NCBI RefSeq assembly: GCF_000283655.1
Contig: NC_016586.1
Location: 683,501-747,500 of the forward strand
Length of the DNA stretch: 64,000 nt
Direction of reading: 5' to 3'
Origin: Azospirillum lipoferum 4B
Lineage (GTDB): Bacteria > Pseudomonadota > Alphaproteobacteria > Azospirillales > Azospirillaceae
Position 1 is the stretch's first letter. Each line of letters starts with the position of its first letter. Shown in pieces: positions 18,992 to 28,407 of the stretch. Made by a program: the position numbers and the translations under genes. The notes below the pieces were generated by a model that was given only the letters and a program-made list of their open reading frames with translations, searched no databases and had not been told where the DNA came from.

Positions 18992-20439
18992 GACGCGAAC
19001 TCCTTGGCAAGGGGGTAAAGCCGGCGCCAGCGCAGCCAAGCCTGGCTGTACGCCTCGGCGCGGGCCGGATCGGGGGTGAAGGTCTCAAGACGGCGGGGCT
19101 TGCGGCATACGGTGGCGGGGGACTCCCCGGTCGCGGCCATGCGGCCGAGATGGGCGGCGCCGAGCGCGGCACCGACCTCGCCATCCTCGATGCGGTGGAT
19201 GGTGACGCCCAGCGCGTCGGCGCAGATCCGCGCCCACAGACGCGAGCGGGAGCCGCCGCCCGCGAGGTCGAACGAGGTGGGCGCGCCCGCCCCCAGCGCC
19301 ACCAGATTGTCGCGGGCGGCGAAGGCGACGCCCTCCAGCACCGCCTGGACCAGGGCGTCGCGGCCGGTCTCCGCCGACAGGCCGGCGAACAGGCCGCGCA
19401 GGGTGGCGTCGTTGTGGGGAGTGCGCTCGCCCGACAGGTAGGGCAGGAAGGCGACCGGCGAGGGAGCGTCCACCGCGTCGCCCAGCGGGGCCAGCAGCTC
19501 CGCCTCCGGCGCGCCGAGGGTGGAGGCGGCCCAGGCCAGTGAGGCAGCGGACGATAGCATGACGCCCATCTGGTGCCAGACGCCGGGCAGCGCGTGGCAG
19601 AAGGCATGGACCGCCATCGCCGGGTTGGGCAGGAAGCGGTCGGTCGTCCGCCACAGCACGCCGGAAGTGCCGAGGCTGAGGAAGCCGTCGCCGGGCGCGA
19701 TGGCGCCGAGCCCGACGGCGCTGGCGGCGCAATCCCCCGCCCCGCCCGCCACCACCGGCGGCGTGGGCATGCCCCAGCGGCGGGCGAGATCGGGCGACAG
19801 CCGGGCGACGGCGTCGGAGCCTTCGGCCAGATCCGGCATGTGGGCGCGGGTCATGCCGGTGGTGGCCAGCAGCTCGTCCGACCAGTCGCGCCGGCCGACG
19901 TCGAGCCACAGCGTGCCGGAGGCGTCCGACATCTCCTCCACCATCGCGCCGGTGAAGCGCCAGCGGACATAGGCCTTGGGCAGCAGCACCTTGGCGAGTG
20001 CGGCGAAGATGTCCGGCTCCTCCTCCGCCACCCACAGCAGCTTCGGCGCGGTGAAGCCGGGCATGGCGATGTTGCCGCTGATGGTGCGGAGCGTCGGAAG
20101 GGTTTCCTCCAGCGTCGCGCATTGGCGGTGGGAACGGCCGTCGTTCCACAGGATGGCGGGGCGCAGCACCCGGTTGTCATGGCCCAGCAGGACGGCGCCA
20201 TGCATCTGGCCGGAGAAGCCGATGCCGAGCACGGCGGCGAGTGCGGCCGGCCGGCGTTCGGCCAGTTCGTCCACCGCGGCGACGGCGGCGGCGACCCAGT
20301 CCTCCGGCTCCTGCTCCGACCACAGGGGATGGGGGCGGGAAACGGTGCAGGGGCGGGACGCGCTGCCGGAAACGGCCCCGTCGGCGTCGGTCAGAACCGC
20401 CTTGACGCTCGACGTGCCGATGTCGATCCCGAGAAACAT
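18988..20439 (-). CDS. xylB: Xylulokinase
   Basis: XylB phosphorylates D-xylulose to xylulose 5-phosphate for the pentose phosphate pathway. The 483-residue protein is a FGGY-family kinase: N-terminal ATP/sugar motif [27 protein letters not shown], the region [17 protein letters not shown] with the likely catalytic aspartate, and [14 protein letters not shown]. It starts 48 bases after the LacI-type gene and overlaps xylA by 4 bases. Confidence 0.93.
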   Translation of the reverse strand: MFLGIDIGTSSVKAVLTDADGAVSGSASRPCTVSRPHPLWSEQEPEDWVAAAVAAVDELAERRPAALAAVLGIGFSGQMHGAVLLGHDNRVLRPAILWNDGRSHRQCATLEETLPTLRTISGNIAMPGFTAPKLLWVAEEEPDIFAALAKVLLPKAYVRWRFTGAMVEEMSDASGTLWLDVGRRDWSDELLATTGMTRAHMPDLAEGSDAVARLSPDLARRWGMPTPPVVAGGAGDCAASAVGLGAIAPGDGFLSLGTSGVLWRTTDRFLPNPAMAVHAFCHALPGVWHQMGVMLSSAASLAWAASTLGAPEAELLAPLGDAVDAPSPVAFLPYLSGERTPHNDATLRGLFAGLSAETGRDALVQAVLEGVAFAARDNLVALGAGAPTSFDLAGGGSRSRLWARICADALGVTIHRIEDGEVGAALGAAHLGRMAATGESPATVCRKPRRLETFTPDPARAEAYSQAWLRWRRLYPLAKEFAS

Positions 20440-20487
20440 GACGGTCGACCTTTTCTGTTGCCCTTGCGGGCAGTTTCCGATGCCCCT

Positions 20488-21546
20488 TCAGGGCAGGTTG
20501 TCGCGCAGGATGACCTGGACCCGGATGTGTTCCTGCGCCGTGACGATCTCTTGGCCGGTAACCAGGGCGTGGAGCACCCGCGCCATGGAGCGCGCCTCGT
20601 GCCCCGGATCCTGGGCGACCAGGGCGGCGAAGGTGCCGTCCAGCAGCATGCGGCGGGTGGCGGGCGTCAGTTCATGGCCGACGCAGAGGATTTTGCGGGC
20701 GAGACCGGCCTCGGCCAGAGCCTCCCCGATGCCGACGGAGCCCTCGCCGGTGTTGTAGATCGCCACCAGATCGGGCCTGTCGGCCAGCATGCGGCGGACC
20801 AGATCGCGGTTGCGCTCGGGATCGTCGCGGCCCTCGACCGGCGGCAGGCGGATCAGGTGGGGGTATTCCTCCGCCAGCACCTGCCCGAAGCCGAAGCGCC
20901 GTTCGGCATGGTCGCGCAGGCTGCCCGATCCGGTGACGATGCCGACGGCGCCGCCCTGCTCCCCCGCGCGAGGCGGGCCGAGGAAGCGGCCGACCAGCGA
21001 TCCGGCGGTGCGGCCGGCGGCGATGTTGTCGATGCCGACATAATGCATGCGCCGCGACGACGGGGCGTCCGACACCAGCGTCACCACCGCCATGCCGCCT
21101 TCGACCAGATCGTCGATGGCGGCGCGGATGCGCGGATGGTCCAACGCCACCAGCGCCACCGCATCGAAGCGGCCCGGCAGCGTCGCCAACTCCGCCGCCA
21201 GGATGTCGGCGTCGAACACGTCGGTCTCGACGATCTCCACCGCGATGCGCCGGGCGCGGAACCAGTCGGCCTGGGCGCGGATGTTGTCGGCGATGTCCAT
21301 CATGAAGCGGTTGCCGCCGCCGGGCAGGACCACGGCGAAGCGCCAGGAGCGCGACCGCGCCAGCTCCGCCGCCGCCGCCAGCGGGCGGAAGCCCAGCCGC
21401 TGCACCGCCTCATGCACCTTGAGCGCGGTCTTGGCGCTGACGCCGGGCCGGCCGTTGACGACCCGGTCGGCCGTCGCAAGGCTGACGCCGGCCGCCGCCG
21501 CCACGTCGCGCAGGGTCAGGGGGGCATCGCTGATTTGATTGTTCAT
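20488..21546 (-). CDS. LacI-family regulator of the xylose operon
   Basis: This 352-residue regulator has an N-terminal LacI helix-turn-helix (LTLRDVAAAAGVSLATADRVVNGRPGVS) and a periplasmic-binding-like effector domain (about 70-350). It is the first gene of the xyl operon, so it probably responds to xylose or a related sugar and controls its own operon. The ATG at 21546 is chosen because the helix-turn-helix then starts about 10 residues in; the frame is open a little further upstream. Confidence 0.87.
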   Translation of the reverse strand: MNNQISDAPLTLRDVAAAAGVSLATADRVVNGRPGVSAKTALKVHEAVQRLGFRPLAAAAELARSRSWRFAVVLPGGGNRFMMDIADNIRAQADWFRARRIAVEIVETDVFDADILAAELATLPGRFDAVALVALDHPRIRAAIDDLVEGGMAVVTLVSDAPSSRRMHYVGIDNIAAGRTAGSLVGRFLGPPRAGEQGGAVGIVTGSGSLRDHAERRFGFGQVLAEEYPHLIRLPPVEGRDDPERNRDLVRRMLADRPDLVAIYNTGEGSVGIGEALAEAGLARKILCVGHELTPATRRMLLDGTFAALVAQDPGHEARSMARVLHALVTGQEIVTAQEHIRVQVILRDNLP

Positions 21547-21570
21547 GCCGCAAACCATATTCCGGCATCT

Positions 21571-21586
21571 TGAGGTGCGCAACTCA
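21571..21586. promoter_or_regulatory. Candidate LacI-type operator TGAGGTGCGCAACTCA
   Basis: This 16-base near-palindrome (one mismatched pair) has a central CG step, the hallmark of LacI-family operators. It lies 24 bases upstream of the regulator gene, where binding would block the promoter of the whole xyl operon. No second copy was found in front of xylB or xylF. Confidence 0.6.
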
Positions 21587-21851
21587 GAAATTGACTTTCC
21601 TGCGGCACCCGGCCTTTTGGCAGGTGCCCATGCCGAGCTTTGTCCATCGCGGCAAAAGGGCCGTTAAGGTGCGTACGTCAAAATGCGGCAGCCGGTGACC
21701 CTCACAGGGCTTAGGCGGCGCGAATCGCTGCCCCCGACCGGAGGCGGTACTACTCCCGATGGGGTCCCTCACCTCCGATTGCACCCATGACCGGGGGACT
21801 CGCGGGAATTTAGGCTTGCTCATCCCTCGTCCACAGCGGGAGCAGGGTTGA
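21587..21851. other. Intergenic region between the LacI-type gene and the helicase gene
   Basis: This divergent gap should hold the promoters for both genes. A hairpin GGCACC ... TTTT ... GGTGCC lies at about 21605-21630, and GTACGT occurs near 21672. I see no tRNA or known RNA family. A small minus-strand open frame here has no recognisable content. Confidence 0.4.
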
Positions 21852-23699
21852 ATGCCGCAGCTGAGAACCCATCAGCAACTGGTCAGCGCCATCGCCGACG
21901 CCATCGGCCAGCAGCAGACGGAGGTTCGCGACGTTCTTGCGGCGGTGACGCCCGGCGGGGGGAAATCGCTGCTGCCGGTCATCATGGCGGCGGCGCTGCA
22001 CAAGGCGGGGCGGATCGACCGGGTGTGCTGGATCGTGCCGCGCGACAGCCTGCGCCAGCAGGCGGAGGAGGCCTTCGTCGATCCGCGCTGGCGCGAGGTG
22101 TTGGGACACACCCTCGCCCTGCGGGCGGCGGAGAATGGGCGCGACCTCTGCCGCGGGCTGCAGGGCTACATCACGACCTATCAGGCGGTCGCCGCAGCGC
22201 CGGACCTGCATTTGCAGGAGTTCCGCCGTCACCGCTACCTGCTGGCGGTGGACGAGCTGCACCATCTGCCGGCGGTGTTCGACACCGACCGCATGGCGGC
22301 GGTCGAGGAGGAAACCGCCTGGAGCCGGTCCATCCTGCCGCTGCTGGAGAATGCGTCGGCCCGGCTGCTGATGAGCGGGACGCTGGAGCGCGCCGACGGC
22401 CGCCCGATCCTGTGGCTGCCCTATCGCGCGCCGCAGGGAACCCGCAAGGTGCGGGAGATCGACTTCAAGGCGCCGGGCTGGGCGGTGGTCGGCTATTCCC
22501 GCCGGCAGGCGCTGGCCGAGAAGGCGATCCTGCCCGTCACCTTCGGGGCGATGGACGGCTCGGCCTCCTGGCTGGATGCGGAGCGCACCAACCGCTGGGT
22601 CGATGCGCTGTCCAAGGCGGGGGAGAACACGCGCGACGCCCTGTTCACCGCGCTCCGCACCGGCTTCGCCCAGGCGATGCTGCGCGAGGCCTACCGCTCC
22701 TGCCGGGAGCATCGCGCCAAGCGGCGGGCGGAATTGAAGCTGCCGCGCGGGCGCGACGATGCGGGGCTGGGCAAGCTGCTGGTGATCGCGCCCGACCAGG
22801 GGACCGCGCGGTTCTATCTGCAGACGCTGCAGGGCTGGATGCCGAAGGAGCAGGCCGGGCGCATGGCGCGTCTTGCCATTTCCGAGTGCCGCGACGCGCA
22901 GGAGGTGGTGGCCGCCTTCCGGCTGCGGGCCGAGCCGGCGGTGCTGGTCTCGGTCGCCATGGCCTATGAGGGGCTGGACGCACCGTCGATCACCCATGTC
23001 GCCTGCCTGACGCATATCCGCTCGCGCCCCTGGCTGGAGCAGGCCATCGCGCGGGCGACGCGGGTGGACCCGCATGGCGGCCCCTATGACCGGCAGCGGG
23101 CGCTGATCTACCACCCGTCCGATGCGCTGTTCGAGCAGTTCCGCACCATGGTGGAGACCCAGCAGGGCACCCGCGCCATGGTGAAGACCCGCCGTCCCCA
23201 GCAGGAGCTTCCCTTCGAGCGCAGCACGGAGCGCGAGCCGGAGATCATTCCGCTGGAATCCAACGCCACCGCGCTCAGCTTCGTCGTGGTGGCGCCCGGC
23301 CCCGATTTCGGCTCCCACTCGCGCGATCCGGGAGAGCTGCCGCTGACGCCGAGCGCCGCCGAGCATCACCTGCGCCAGCGCATCGGCCAGCTGGTCGCGG
23401 CGCAGGTGATCGAGGACGAGGACAACAACCTCGTCGCCGAGGGGCCGACCGGCTACCACATCTACAATGCCGTGCTGAAGCGGCTGATGAAGAAGGCGCG
23501 CTCCGAGATGACTCTGTCGGAGCTGGAGGCGACCGTCGGCTGGCTGGAGCGCAACCGGCTGTCCGACCATCGCCACCTGATCGCCGACGACCCACAGTTC
23601 CAGTGGTCCACCCGGCGGCGGGGGCATACCATCGCATATGGCTCCCTCTCCCGCCCCGGGAGAGGGAAGGGGCCCACCGCGAAGCGGTGGGAAGGGTGA
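21852..23699 (+). CDS. DEXH-box helicase-like protein
   Basis: This 615-residue protein is a superfamily 2 ATPase. It has motif I TPGGGKS (33-39), motif II DELH (134-137), motif III SGT (175-177) and a motif VI-like QAIARATRVDP. The ATPase and helicase halves span about 25-440; the rest is an unassigned helical region. Its task is unknown and it has no obvious partner gene. The last 20 or so codons and the stop come from the repeat at 23644, so the true C-terminus was probably altered by that element. GGAGCAGGG precedes the ATG. Confidence 0.75.
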   Translation: MPQLRTHQQLVSAIADAIGQQQTEVRDVLAAVTPGGGKSLLPVIMAAALHKAGRIDRVCWIVPRDSLRQQAEEAFVDPRWREVLGHTLALRAAENGRDLCRGLQGYITTYQAVAAAPDLHLQEFRRHRYLLAVDELHHLPAVFDTDRMAAVEEETAWSRSILPLLENASARLLMSGTLERADGRPILWLPYRAPQGTRKVREIDFKAPGWAVVGYSRRQALAEKAILPVTFGAMDGSASWLDAERTNRWVDALSKAGENTRDALFTALRTGFAQAMLREAYRSCREHRAKRRAELKLPRGRDDAGLGKLLVIAPDQGTARFYLQTLQGWMPKEQAGRMARLAISECRDAQEVVAAFRLRAEPAVLVSVAMAYEGLDAPSITHVACLTHIRSRPWLEQAIARATRVDPHGGPYDRQRALIYHPSDALFEQFRTMVETQQGTRAMVKTRRPQQELPFERSTEREPEIIPLESNATALSFVVVAPGPDFGSHSRDPGELPLTPSAAEHHLRQRIGQLVAAQVIEDEDNNLVAEGPTGYHIYNAVLKRLMKKARSEMTLSELEATVGWLERNRLSDHRHLIADDPQFQWSTRRRGHTIAYGSLSRPGRGKGPTAKRWEG

Positions 23700-23795
23700 G
23701 GGGTGGCACAAGGAACCATGCGGTTCGGGATTTTCGCGATCCCCCTCACCCTCCCCACTTCGTGGGTCCCCTCCCTCTCCCGGGACGGGAGAGGG
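23644..23795 (+). repeat. 152-base composite palindromic element, copy 1
   Basis: The element begins and ends with CCCTCTCCCG / GGGAGAGGG palindromes and has a conserved core (AAGGAACCATGCGGTTC, then GGATTTTCGCGATCCCCC). A copy in opposite orientation lies at 48069-48218, nearly identical apart from two variable hairpin tips. Here it fills the gap between the convergent helicase and LysR genes and supplies the helicase stop codon. No coding function is likely. Confidence 0.8.
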
Positions 23796-23814
23796 CGTTT
23801 ACTGGTCACTCCGA

Positions 23815-24714
23815 TCACGCGTGGCGCCCCTCCAGCAGGTCGCGGTCGCGGGTCAGCGCGTCGGCCATGAAGTCCAGGAAGGCGCGGACGCGGCCCATGT
23901 GGCGCAGGTCCTGGTGCGTCAGCAGCCAGAGCTTGGTGTCGGCCTCCAGCACCGGATCGCCGATGCGGCGGAAGGCGGGGTCGCGGTCCACCACCCCGCA
24001 GGGCAGCAGGCCGAGTCCTATCCCGGCCCGCACCGCCTCCACCGCCCCGGCGACCGAATTCACCCGATAGCCGATGGAGGCCGCCGGCACCGTCCGTTTC
24101 ATCCACTGGGCGAGGGAGGTGTGTTCGAAGGATTCGTCAAGCCCCACCCACGGGTGGCGGTCCAGGTCGCCGGCATCTCCCGCCCGCTCCAGATAGGAGG
24201 ATGCGCCATAGACGGCGAAGGCCAGTCCGGAGACGGCACGCCCGACGAGGTTCTCCGGCGGCCGGCTGGTGGCGCGGATCGCCACGTCGGCCTCGCGCCG
24301 GGTCAGGCTGAGCGAGGCCTCCGCCGCCACCAGATCGACGCGCAGCTCGGGATGCAGCCGGCGGAAGGCGGCGATGTGGCGCGGCAGGATGTAGAGCGTC
24401 AGGATGTCGACGGTGGTCACGCGCAGGCTGCCGCCGATCCGGGTGTCGCGGCCGGACAGCAGGCGGTTTGCGGCGGCCAGATCCTCCTCCATCTTCTGCG
24501 CAACCCGGTGCATCTCGTCGCCCGCCGCGGTCAGCACATAGCCGCCGGGCAGCTTGTCGAACAGCCGGGCGCCCATCGCCTGTTCCAGCGCCGTCACCCG
24601 GCGCAGAACCGTGCTGTGGTTCACTCCCAGGACGCGGGCGGCGGCCGACAGGGAGCCGTGCCGCGCCACTGCCAGCAGGTAACGCAGATCGTCCCAATTG
24701 TTACCGTTTCCCAT
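23815..24714 (-). CDS. LysR-family transcription regulator
   Basis: This 299-residue protein has the LysR winged helix at its N-terminus (LRYLLAVARHGSLSAAARVLG, then VNHSTVLRRVTALEQ) and an effector domain that includes LRVTTVDILTLYILPRHIAAF. This type resembles regulators annotated near oxidoreductases, with no clear ligand. It is divergent from the membrane-protein gene at 24837 across 122 bases, and may regulate it and the YceI gene. Confidence 0.85.
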   Translation of the reverse strand: MGNGNNWDDLRYLLAVARHGSLSAAARVLGVNHSTVLRRVTALEQAMGARLFDKLPGGYVLTAAGDEMHRVAQKMEEDLAAANRLLSGRDTRIGGSLRVTTVDILTLYILPRHIAAFRRLHPELRVDLVAAEASLSLTRREADVAIRATSRPPENLVGRAVSGLAFAVYGASSYLERAGDAGDLDRHPWVGLDESFEHTSLAQWMKRTVPAASIGYRVNSVAGAVEAVRAGIGLGLLPCGVVDRDPAFRRIGDPVLEADTKLWLLTHQDLRHMGRVRAFLDFMADALTRDRDLLEGRHA

Positions 24715-24836
24715 TTATTCCCGCTCATTTCTGCAGATGCTTTTTGCAAAACTCGTCAATTTGCGCTCACCAGAGCACAGGTTAGGGTCTGTACCAAGCG
24801 CATCCTGCGCAATGTCGTCCCATTCCGGCTGTCCGC

Positions 24837-25691
24837 ATGTCCGAGCTGCTCCAAGATCCCTTCGTCCAGTCCAGCGCCCTGCCCCTGGCAGTCAGCCTGA
24901 TCCTCGTCGGTGCCCTGCACCTGCTGCGCCGTCCGCTGGCGGCGGCCGGGATCGCGGCCGGGTTCCTGGTGGTCTTCGCGATGGTGGTCGGCCTGCCGGC
25001 CCTGCCCCCGCCGTCGAGCATGGGCAAGCTGTTCTGGTCCTCCGCCGCCGGTCTGCTGCTGGGTGTCGTTGCCGATGCGGCCGGTGTCCGTGGCCGGGCG
25101 GTTTCGGCGGTGCTGGCGGTGTGGCTGGCCGGTTCGCTGCTGTGGATCGCCCTGCCCGCCCTGGATTCCATGGCGGCCGCCGTCAGCCTCGCGATCCTGC
25201 TCGCCGTCGCCGCGTGGGTCGCCTTTGCCCGCACTTCGCAGACGCATGGCTCGATGAGGGGCGAAAGCCCGACCGCGCCGGCCGCCTCGCTGCTGGCGCT
25301 GGCGTTGGCCGTCGGCGGCACCGCGCTGATCGGCTCCTCGGCCTCCATCGCCCAGATGGCCCTGGCTTTGGCGGCGTCGGCCGGCGGCTTCCTGCTGTGG
25401 AACTGGCCGGTCGAGCGCCATGGCTGGGGCCTGTCGGGCCGCGTCGCCACCGGCATCGCTGTGCTGCTGGCCGGCGTGTTGACCCTCTTCACCCAGGCGC
25501 AGACCGCCGTCCTTCTGCTGGCGCTGCCGGCGCTGCTGGCCGGCCATGTCAGCCGCTTCGTTCCCCAGGGCCACAGCGCGGTCGGCCGGGCCGCCTCGTC
25601 GGCCGCCGTCACGGTGGTCGCGGTCCTTCCGGCGCTGGCCGCCATCGGTGCGGCCTATGCGCTGACCGGCGGCGAAGCGTCGCCCTACTGA
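24837..25691 (+). CDS. Polytopic membrane protein of unknown function
   Basis: This 284-residue protein is made almost wholly of hydrophobic segments, about nine or ten, with short loops and few charged residues. I recognise no family. It is the first gene of a likely pair with the YceI gene 44 bases downstream; YceI proteins are often found beside cytochrome b561-type membrane proteins, but no haem-binding histidine pattern is evident here. The ribosome site is weak, so the exact start is uncertain. Confidence 0.6.
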   Translation: MSELLQDPFVQSSALPLAVSLILVGALHLLRRPLAAAGIAAGFLVVFAMVVGLPALPPPSSMGKLFWSSAAGLLLGVVADAAGVRGRAVSAVLAVWLAGSLLWIALPALDSMAAAVSLAILLAVAAWVAFARTSQTHGSMRGESPTAPAASLLALALAVGGTALIGSSASIAQMALALAASAGGFLLWNWPVERHGWGLSGRVATGIAVLLAGVLTLFTQAQTAVLLLALPALLAGHVSRFVPQGHSAVGRAASSAAVTVVAVLPALAAIGAAYALTGGEASPY

Positions 25692-25735
25692 TCCTCCACC
25701 CCCATCATCCGAACCCAATCCCCGGAGCTCCGTTC

Positions 25736-26320
25736 ATGAAGAAGACCTTGTTCGCCGCCGCCCTGTTCGTCGCCACCGCCGCCGGCAGCCTGACTCCCGC
25801 CTTCGCCGCCCCGGTCAACTACAAGATCGATCCGGCGCACACGGCCGTCGCCTTCATCGTCAACCACATCGGCTTCTCCAACGTGATCGGCCGCTTCAAC
25901 ACGGTCGGCGGCGACATCAGCTTCGACAAGGACGCGGTGGAAAAGAGCTCGGTGAACGTCACCATCGACGCCGCCAGCATCGACACCAACCACGCCAAGC
26001 GTGACGAGCATCTGCGCTCGCCCGACTTCTTCAACGCGAAGGAGTTCCCGAAGCTGACCTTCAAGAGCACCAAGATCGAGAAGACCGGCGACAAGACGGG
26101 CAAGCTGCACGGCGACCTGACCATGCTGGGCGTGACCAAGCCGGTGGTGCTGGACATCACCTTCAACAAGGACGGCGTCAGCCCGGCCAGCAAGCTGGAG
26201 ACCGCCGGCTTCTCCGCCCGCGGCACGGTGAAGCGCACCGATTTCGGCATGAAGTACGGCGCTCCGGCCGTCGGCGACGACATCCAGCTGCTGATCGAGA
26301 TCGAGGCGGTCAAGTCCTGA
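25736..26320 (+). CDS. YceI-family periplasmic protein
   Basis: The 194-residue protein has a Sec signal peptide (about 1-24, ending AFAAP) and a YceI lipocalin-like domain starting YKIDPAHTAVAF, with FSNVIGRFNTVGGDISFD, the family-typical DEHLRSPDFFNAKEFPKLTF and LTMLGVTKPVVLDITF. YceI proteins bind isoprenoids such as polyprenyl or quinone-like molecules in the periplasm. GGAG sits 8 bases before the ATG at 25736. A rho-independent terminator follows. Confidence 0.9.
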   Translation: MKKTLFAAALFVATAAGSLTPAFAAPVNYKIDPAHTAVAFIVNHIGFSNVIGRFNTVGGDISFDKDAVEKSSVNVTIDAASIDTNHAKRDEHLRSPDFFNAKEFPKLTFKSTKIEKTGDKTGKLHGDLTMLGVTKPVVLDITFNKDGVSPASKLETAGFSARGTVKRTDFGMKYGAPAVGDDIQLLIEIEAVKS

Positions 26321-26353
26321 TCGAAGGGCCTTTCCGGCCCGTCGAGTGTGGAG

Positions 26354-26382
26354 GGGACCGGTTAGCCGGTCCCTTTCCGTTT
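26354..26382 (+). terminator. Rho-independent terminator after the YceI gene
   Basis: GGGACCGG, loop TTAG and CCGGTCCC form an 8-base perfect stem followed by TTTCCGTTT. It lies 33 bases after the stop and also separates the convergent nnrS gene. Confidence 0.85.
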
Positions 26383-26396
26383 CCACCCCATGGTGT

Positions 26397-27515
26397 TTAT
26401 GACCGCGGGCGGTTGCATCGGGTTCCACGCCTCGGCCGGGTGAGCAGGACGGCGACGGTCAGAAGCTGGGAGAGCGTCCAGAAGGCACCCGCCGCCGCCA
26501 GCAGCGCCATCGACGGCCACCACACCGCCGCCAAGCGCAGAACCGCGGCGGCGGCCATCAGCGCGACGGCGATGGTTGCGGCGGGCGGAAAGCGCTCGGG
26601 CTCCGCCTCGCGCTGCAGCGTGGTGCGGATCATCATGGCGCTGGCGAGGATGCCGAGCGCACCCACCCCCAGCATGTGCCAGCCGGCGGCCGGCGGCAGA
26701 CCCGCAAGCTCCGCGAAGCCGGTCAGCAGCCAGCCGATGCCGAGGCAGAGATAGCCCAGATGCAGGCTGGCGATTTCCGGCTGCCGCAGCAGGAGCAGCG
26801 GTTTCCAGCGGGCCAGCCGCAGCAGCGCGCTCGCCCCCGCCATCGCCGCACCGGTGGCCCCCAGCGGCGGCAGCAAGCCGGTCGCCGCCGACAGCAGGCA
26901 GAGCGCGGCACCGGCGACGCCCATCGCCTCCAACCGTGGCTGTACCCGCTGCGCGAGGGTGATGCCGCGGCGGCGCAGGGCGCCGGCCGTCGCCGCGGGG
27001 ATGACGCGCCCGCCCATGGTCAGCAGCAGCGTTGCGATCAGCAGCAGCCCGACCGGCATCCCGCCGGCCGGGACGAGTCCGAGCTCCGATGCCCAGAACA
27101 GCGCCTCCGCCAGCAGGAAGGCGCCGATCAGCGGACCGAACACCGCATTGTGTCCGCTGCGGCCGGTGCGCAGGAACGGCAGGCCGGCGACCATGAACAG
27201 AAGCAGCGGATAGGCGATGCCGAGCGGCAGGGCCACCACTGCCGGCAGCCCGCCCAGCAGAGCCAGCCGCCCGGCCAGCCAGGACAGGAAGGCCACCGCC
27301 ACCATCCGCCGCGACAGCCGCGTCATCAGGAAACCGCCGACCACCGCCAGCGCATAGCCCAGCGTCATCTCGTGGGCATGCAGAGCCGGCGACCAGCCCA
27401 GCGGCAGCAGGCCGCCCACCGCCGCCAGCCACAGCGGCACGGCGAGCGCGGCATAGAGGGCGGCTGCCGGATACATCAGACGGTGGGCGCTGGTGATGGG
27501 AGCGGGGGCATGCAT
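26397..27515 (-). CDS. nnrS: NnrS-family membrane protein
   Basis: NnrS is a polytopic haem/copper membrane protein that helps cells tolerate nitric oxide. The 372-residue protein has about twelve membrane segments, with family features HAHEMTLGYALAVVGGFLMT, GRSGHNAVFGPLIGAF, TMGGRVIPAA and LHLGYLCLGIGWLLTGF. The conserved histidines fit metal or haem binding. It is divergent from a Crp/Fnr regulator and shares with it a TTGAC-N4-AACAA box, which fits control by an NO-responsive regulator. Confidence 0.88.
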   Translation of the reverse strand: MHAPAPITSAHRLMYPAAALYAALAVPLWLAAVGGLLPLGWSPALHAHEMTLGYALAVVGGFLMTRLSRRMVAVAFLSWLAGRLALLGGLPAVVALPLGIAYPLLLFMVAGLPFLRTGRSGHNAVFGPLIGAFLLAEALFWASELGLVPAGGMPVGLLLIATLLLTMGGRVIPAATAGALRRRGITLAQRVQPRLEAMGVAGAALCLLSAATGLLPPLGATGAAMAGASALLRLARWKPLLLLRQPEIASLHLGYLCLGIGWLLTGFAELAGLPPAAGWHMLGVGALGILASAMMIRTTLQREAEPERFPPAATIAVALMAAAAVLRLAAVWWPSMALLAAAGAFWTLSQLLTVAVLLTRPRRGTRCNRPRS

Positions 27516-27577
27516 GGGCGGGCAGGCTCTTCGGTGGTCCGGTCCGTCCAGTCTGGCCGATGGCGGAGAGGCGCGCT

Positions 27578-27591
27578 TTGACCGGCAACAA
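27578..27591. promoter_or_regulatory. Crp/Fnr-type box between nnrS and the regulator gene
   Basis: TTGACCGGCAACAA fits TTG-N8-CAA, the general pattern of Fnr, FixK, NnrR and DNR sites. It lies about 70 bases before nnrS and 80 before the regulator start, so one site could serve both divergent promoters. Confidence 0.6.
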
Positions 27592-27664
27592 ATTCGCTTA
27601 CGAATGGGTATGGTTTGGCCGCTACACTGTCGGGCCAGACCCGGACCGAGCCAGGACGACCGCC

Positions 27665-28381
27665 ATGCCTCCGCCCCCCGATCCCGCCATTCTGCGCGGC
27701 ATGCCGCTGTTCGCCGGGCTGGATGCCGCCGCGCTGGCCGAGGCGGTGGCGCTCGCCCGCCCGCGCCGGCATGCCCGCGGTGCCGCCCTGTTCACCCAGG
27801 GGGAGCCGGCGGCCGCCGGCCATGCGCTGATCGACGGGCGGGTGAAGATCGTGCAGACCGGTCCCGACGGCCAGCAGGTGGTGATGCGCTTCATCGGCCC
27901 CGGCGAGATGTTCGGGACGCTGGCGATCTTCACCGACGGCCTCTATCCGGCCGATGCCGTCGCCGTGGCGGACTGCGTCGAGCTGTCCTGGCCGGCCGCC
28001 GCGATGACGGAGTTGATGGACCGCCATCCCGTCATCGCCCGCAACGCATTGTCCATTGTCGGCGGCCGATTGCGCGAAGTGCAGAACCGCCTGCGCGAGG
28101 TCGCGACCGAACGGGTGGAGCGCCGCATCGCGCATGCCCTGCTGCGGCTGGTGCGTCACGCCGGCCGGCGGGTGGAGGCGGGGGTGGAGATCGATTTCCC
28201 CCTGTCGCGCCAGGACGTGGCGGAGATGACCGGCACCACGCTGCACACCGTCAGCCGCACCCTGTCGGCCTGGGAAAGCCAGGGGATCGTGGAGAGCGGC
28301 CGGCAGCAGGTGGTGATCCGCAAGCCCCACGCGCTGGTCGCCATCGCCGAGGATCTGCCGCCGGTTCCGCCGCGCGGCTGA
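27665..28381 (+). CDS. Crp/Fnr-family regulator, NnrR/DNR-like
   Basis: The 238-residue regulator has a sensory beta-barrel (about 15-125), a long dimer helix (NRLREVATERVERRIAHALL) and a winged helix (SRQDVAEMTGTTLHTVSRTL). The last motif is typical of NO-responsive NnrR/DNR-type members. There is no N-terminal cysteine cluster, so it is not an Fnr oxygen sensor. AGGA sits 8 bases before the ATG at 27665; an in-frame stretch further upstream overlaps the operator region. Its neighbours, nnrS, DUF1858 and DUF2249 genes, all carry matching boxes, suggesting a small NO regulon. Confidence 0.82.
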   Translation: MPPPPDPAILRGMPLFAGLDAAALAEAVALARPRRHARGAALFTQGEPAAAGHALIDGRVKIVQTGPDGQQVVMRFIGPGEMFGTLAIFTDGLYPADAVAVADCVELSWPAAAMTELMDRHPVIARNALSIVGGRLREVQNRLREVATERVERRIAHALLRLVRHAGRRVEAGVEIDFPLSRQDVAEMTGTTLHTVSRTLSAWESQGIVESGRQQVVIRKPHALVAIAEDLPPVPPRG

Positions 28382-28407
28382 ATGCAGCGCGGCTGAATGT
28401 GGGACGC

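Noticed and set aside
21600-21840. Possible structured RNA (SRP, 6S or tmRNA)
   Set aside because: None of the conserved loops or ends of these RNAs could be recognised; only a simple hairpin is evident.
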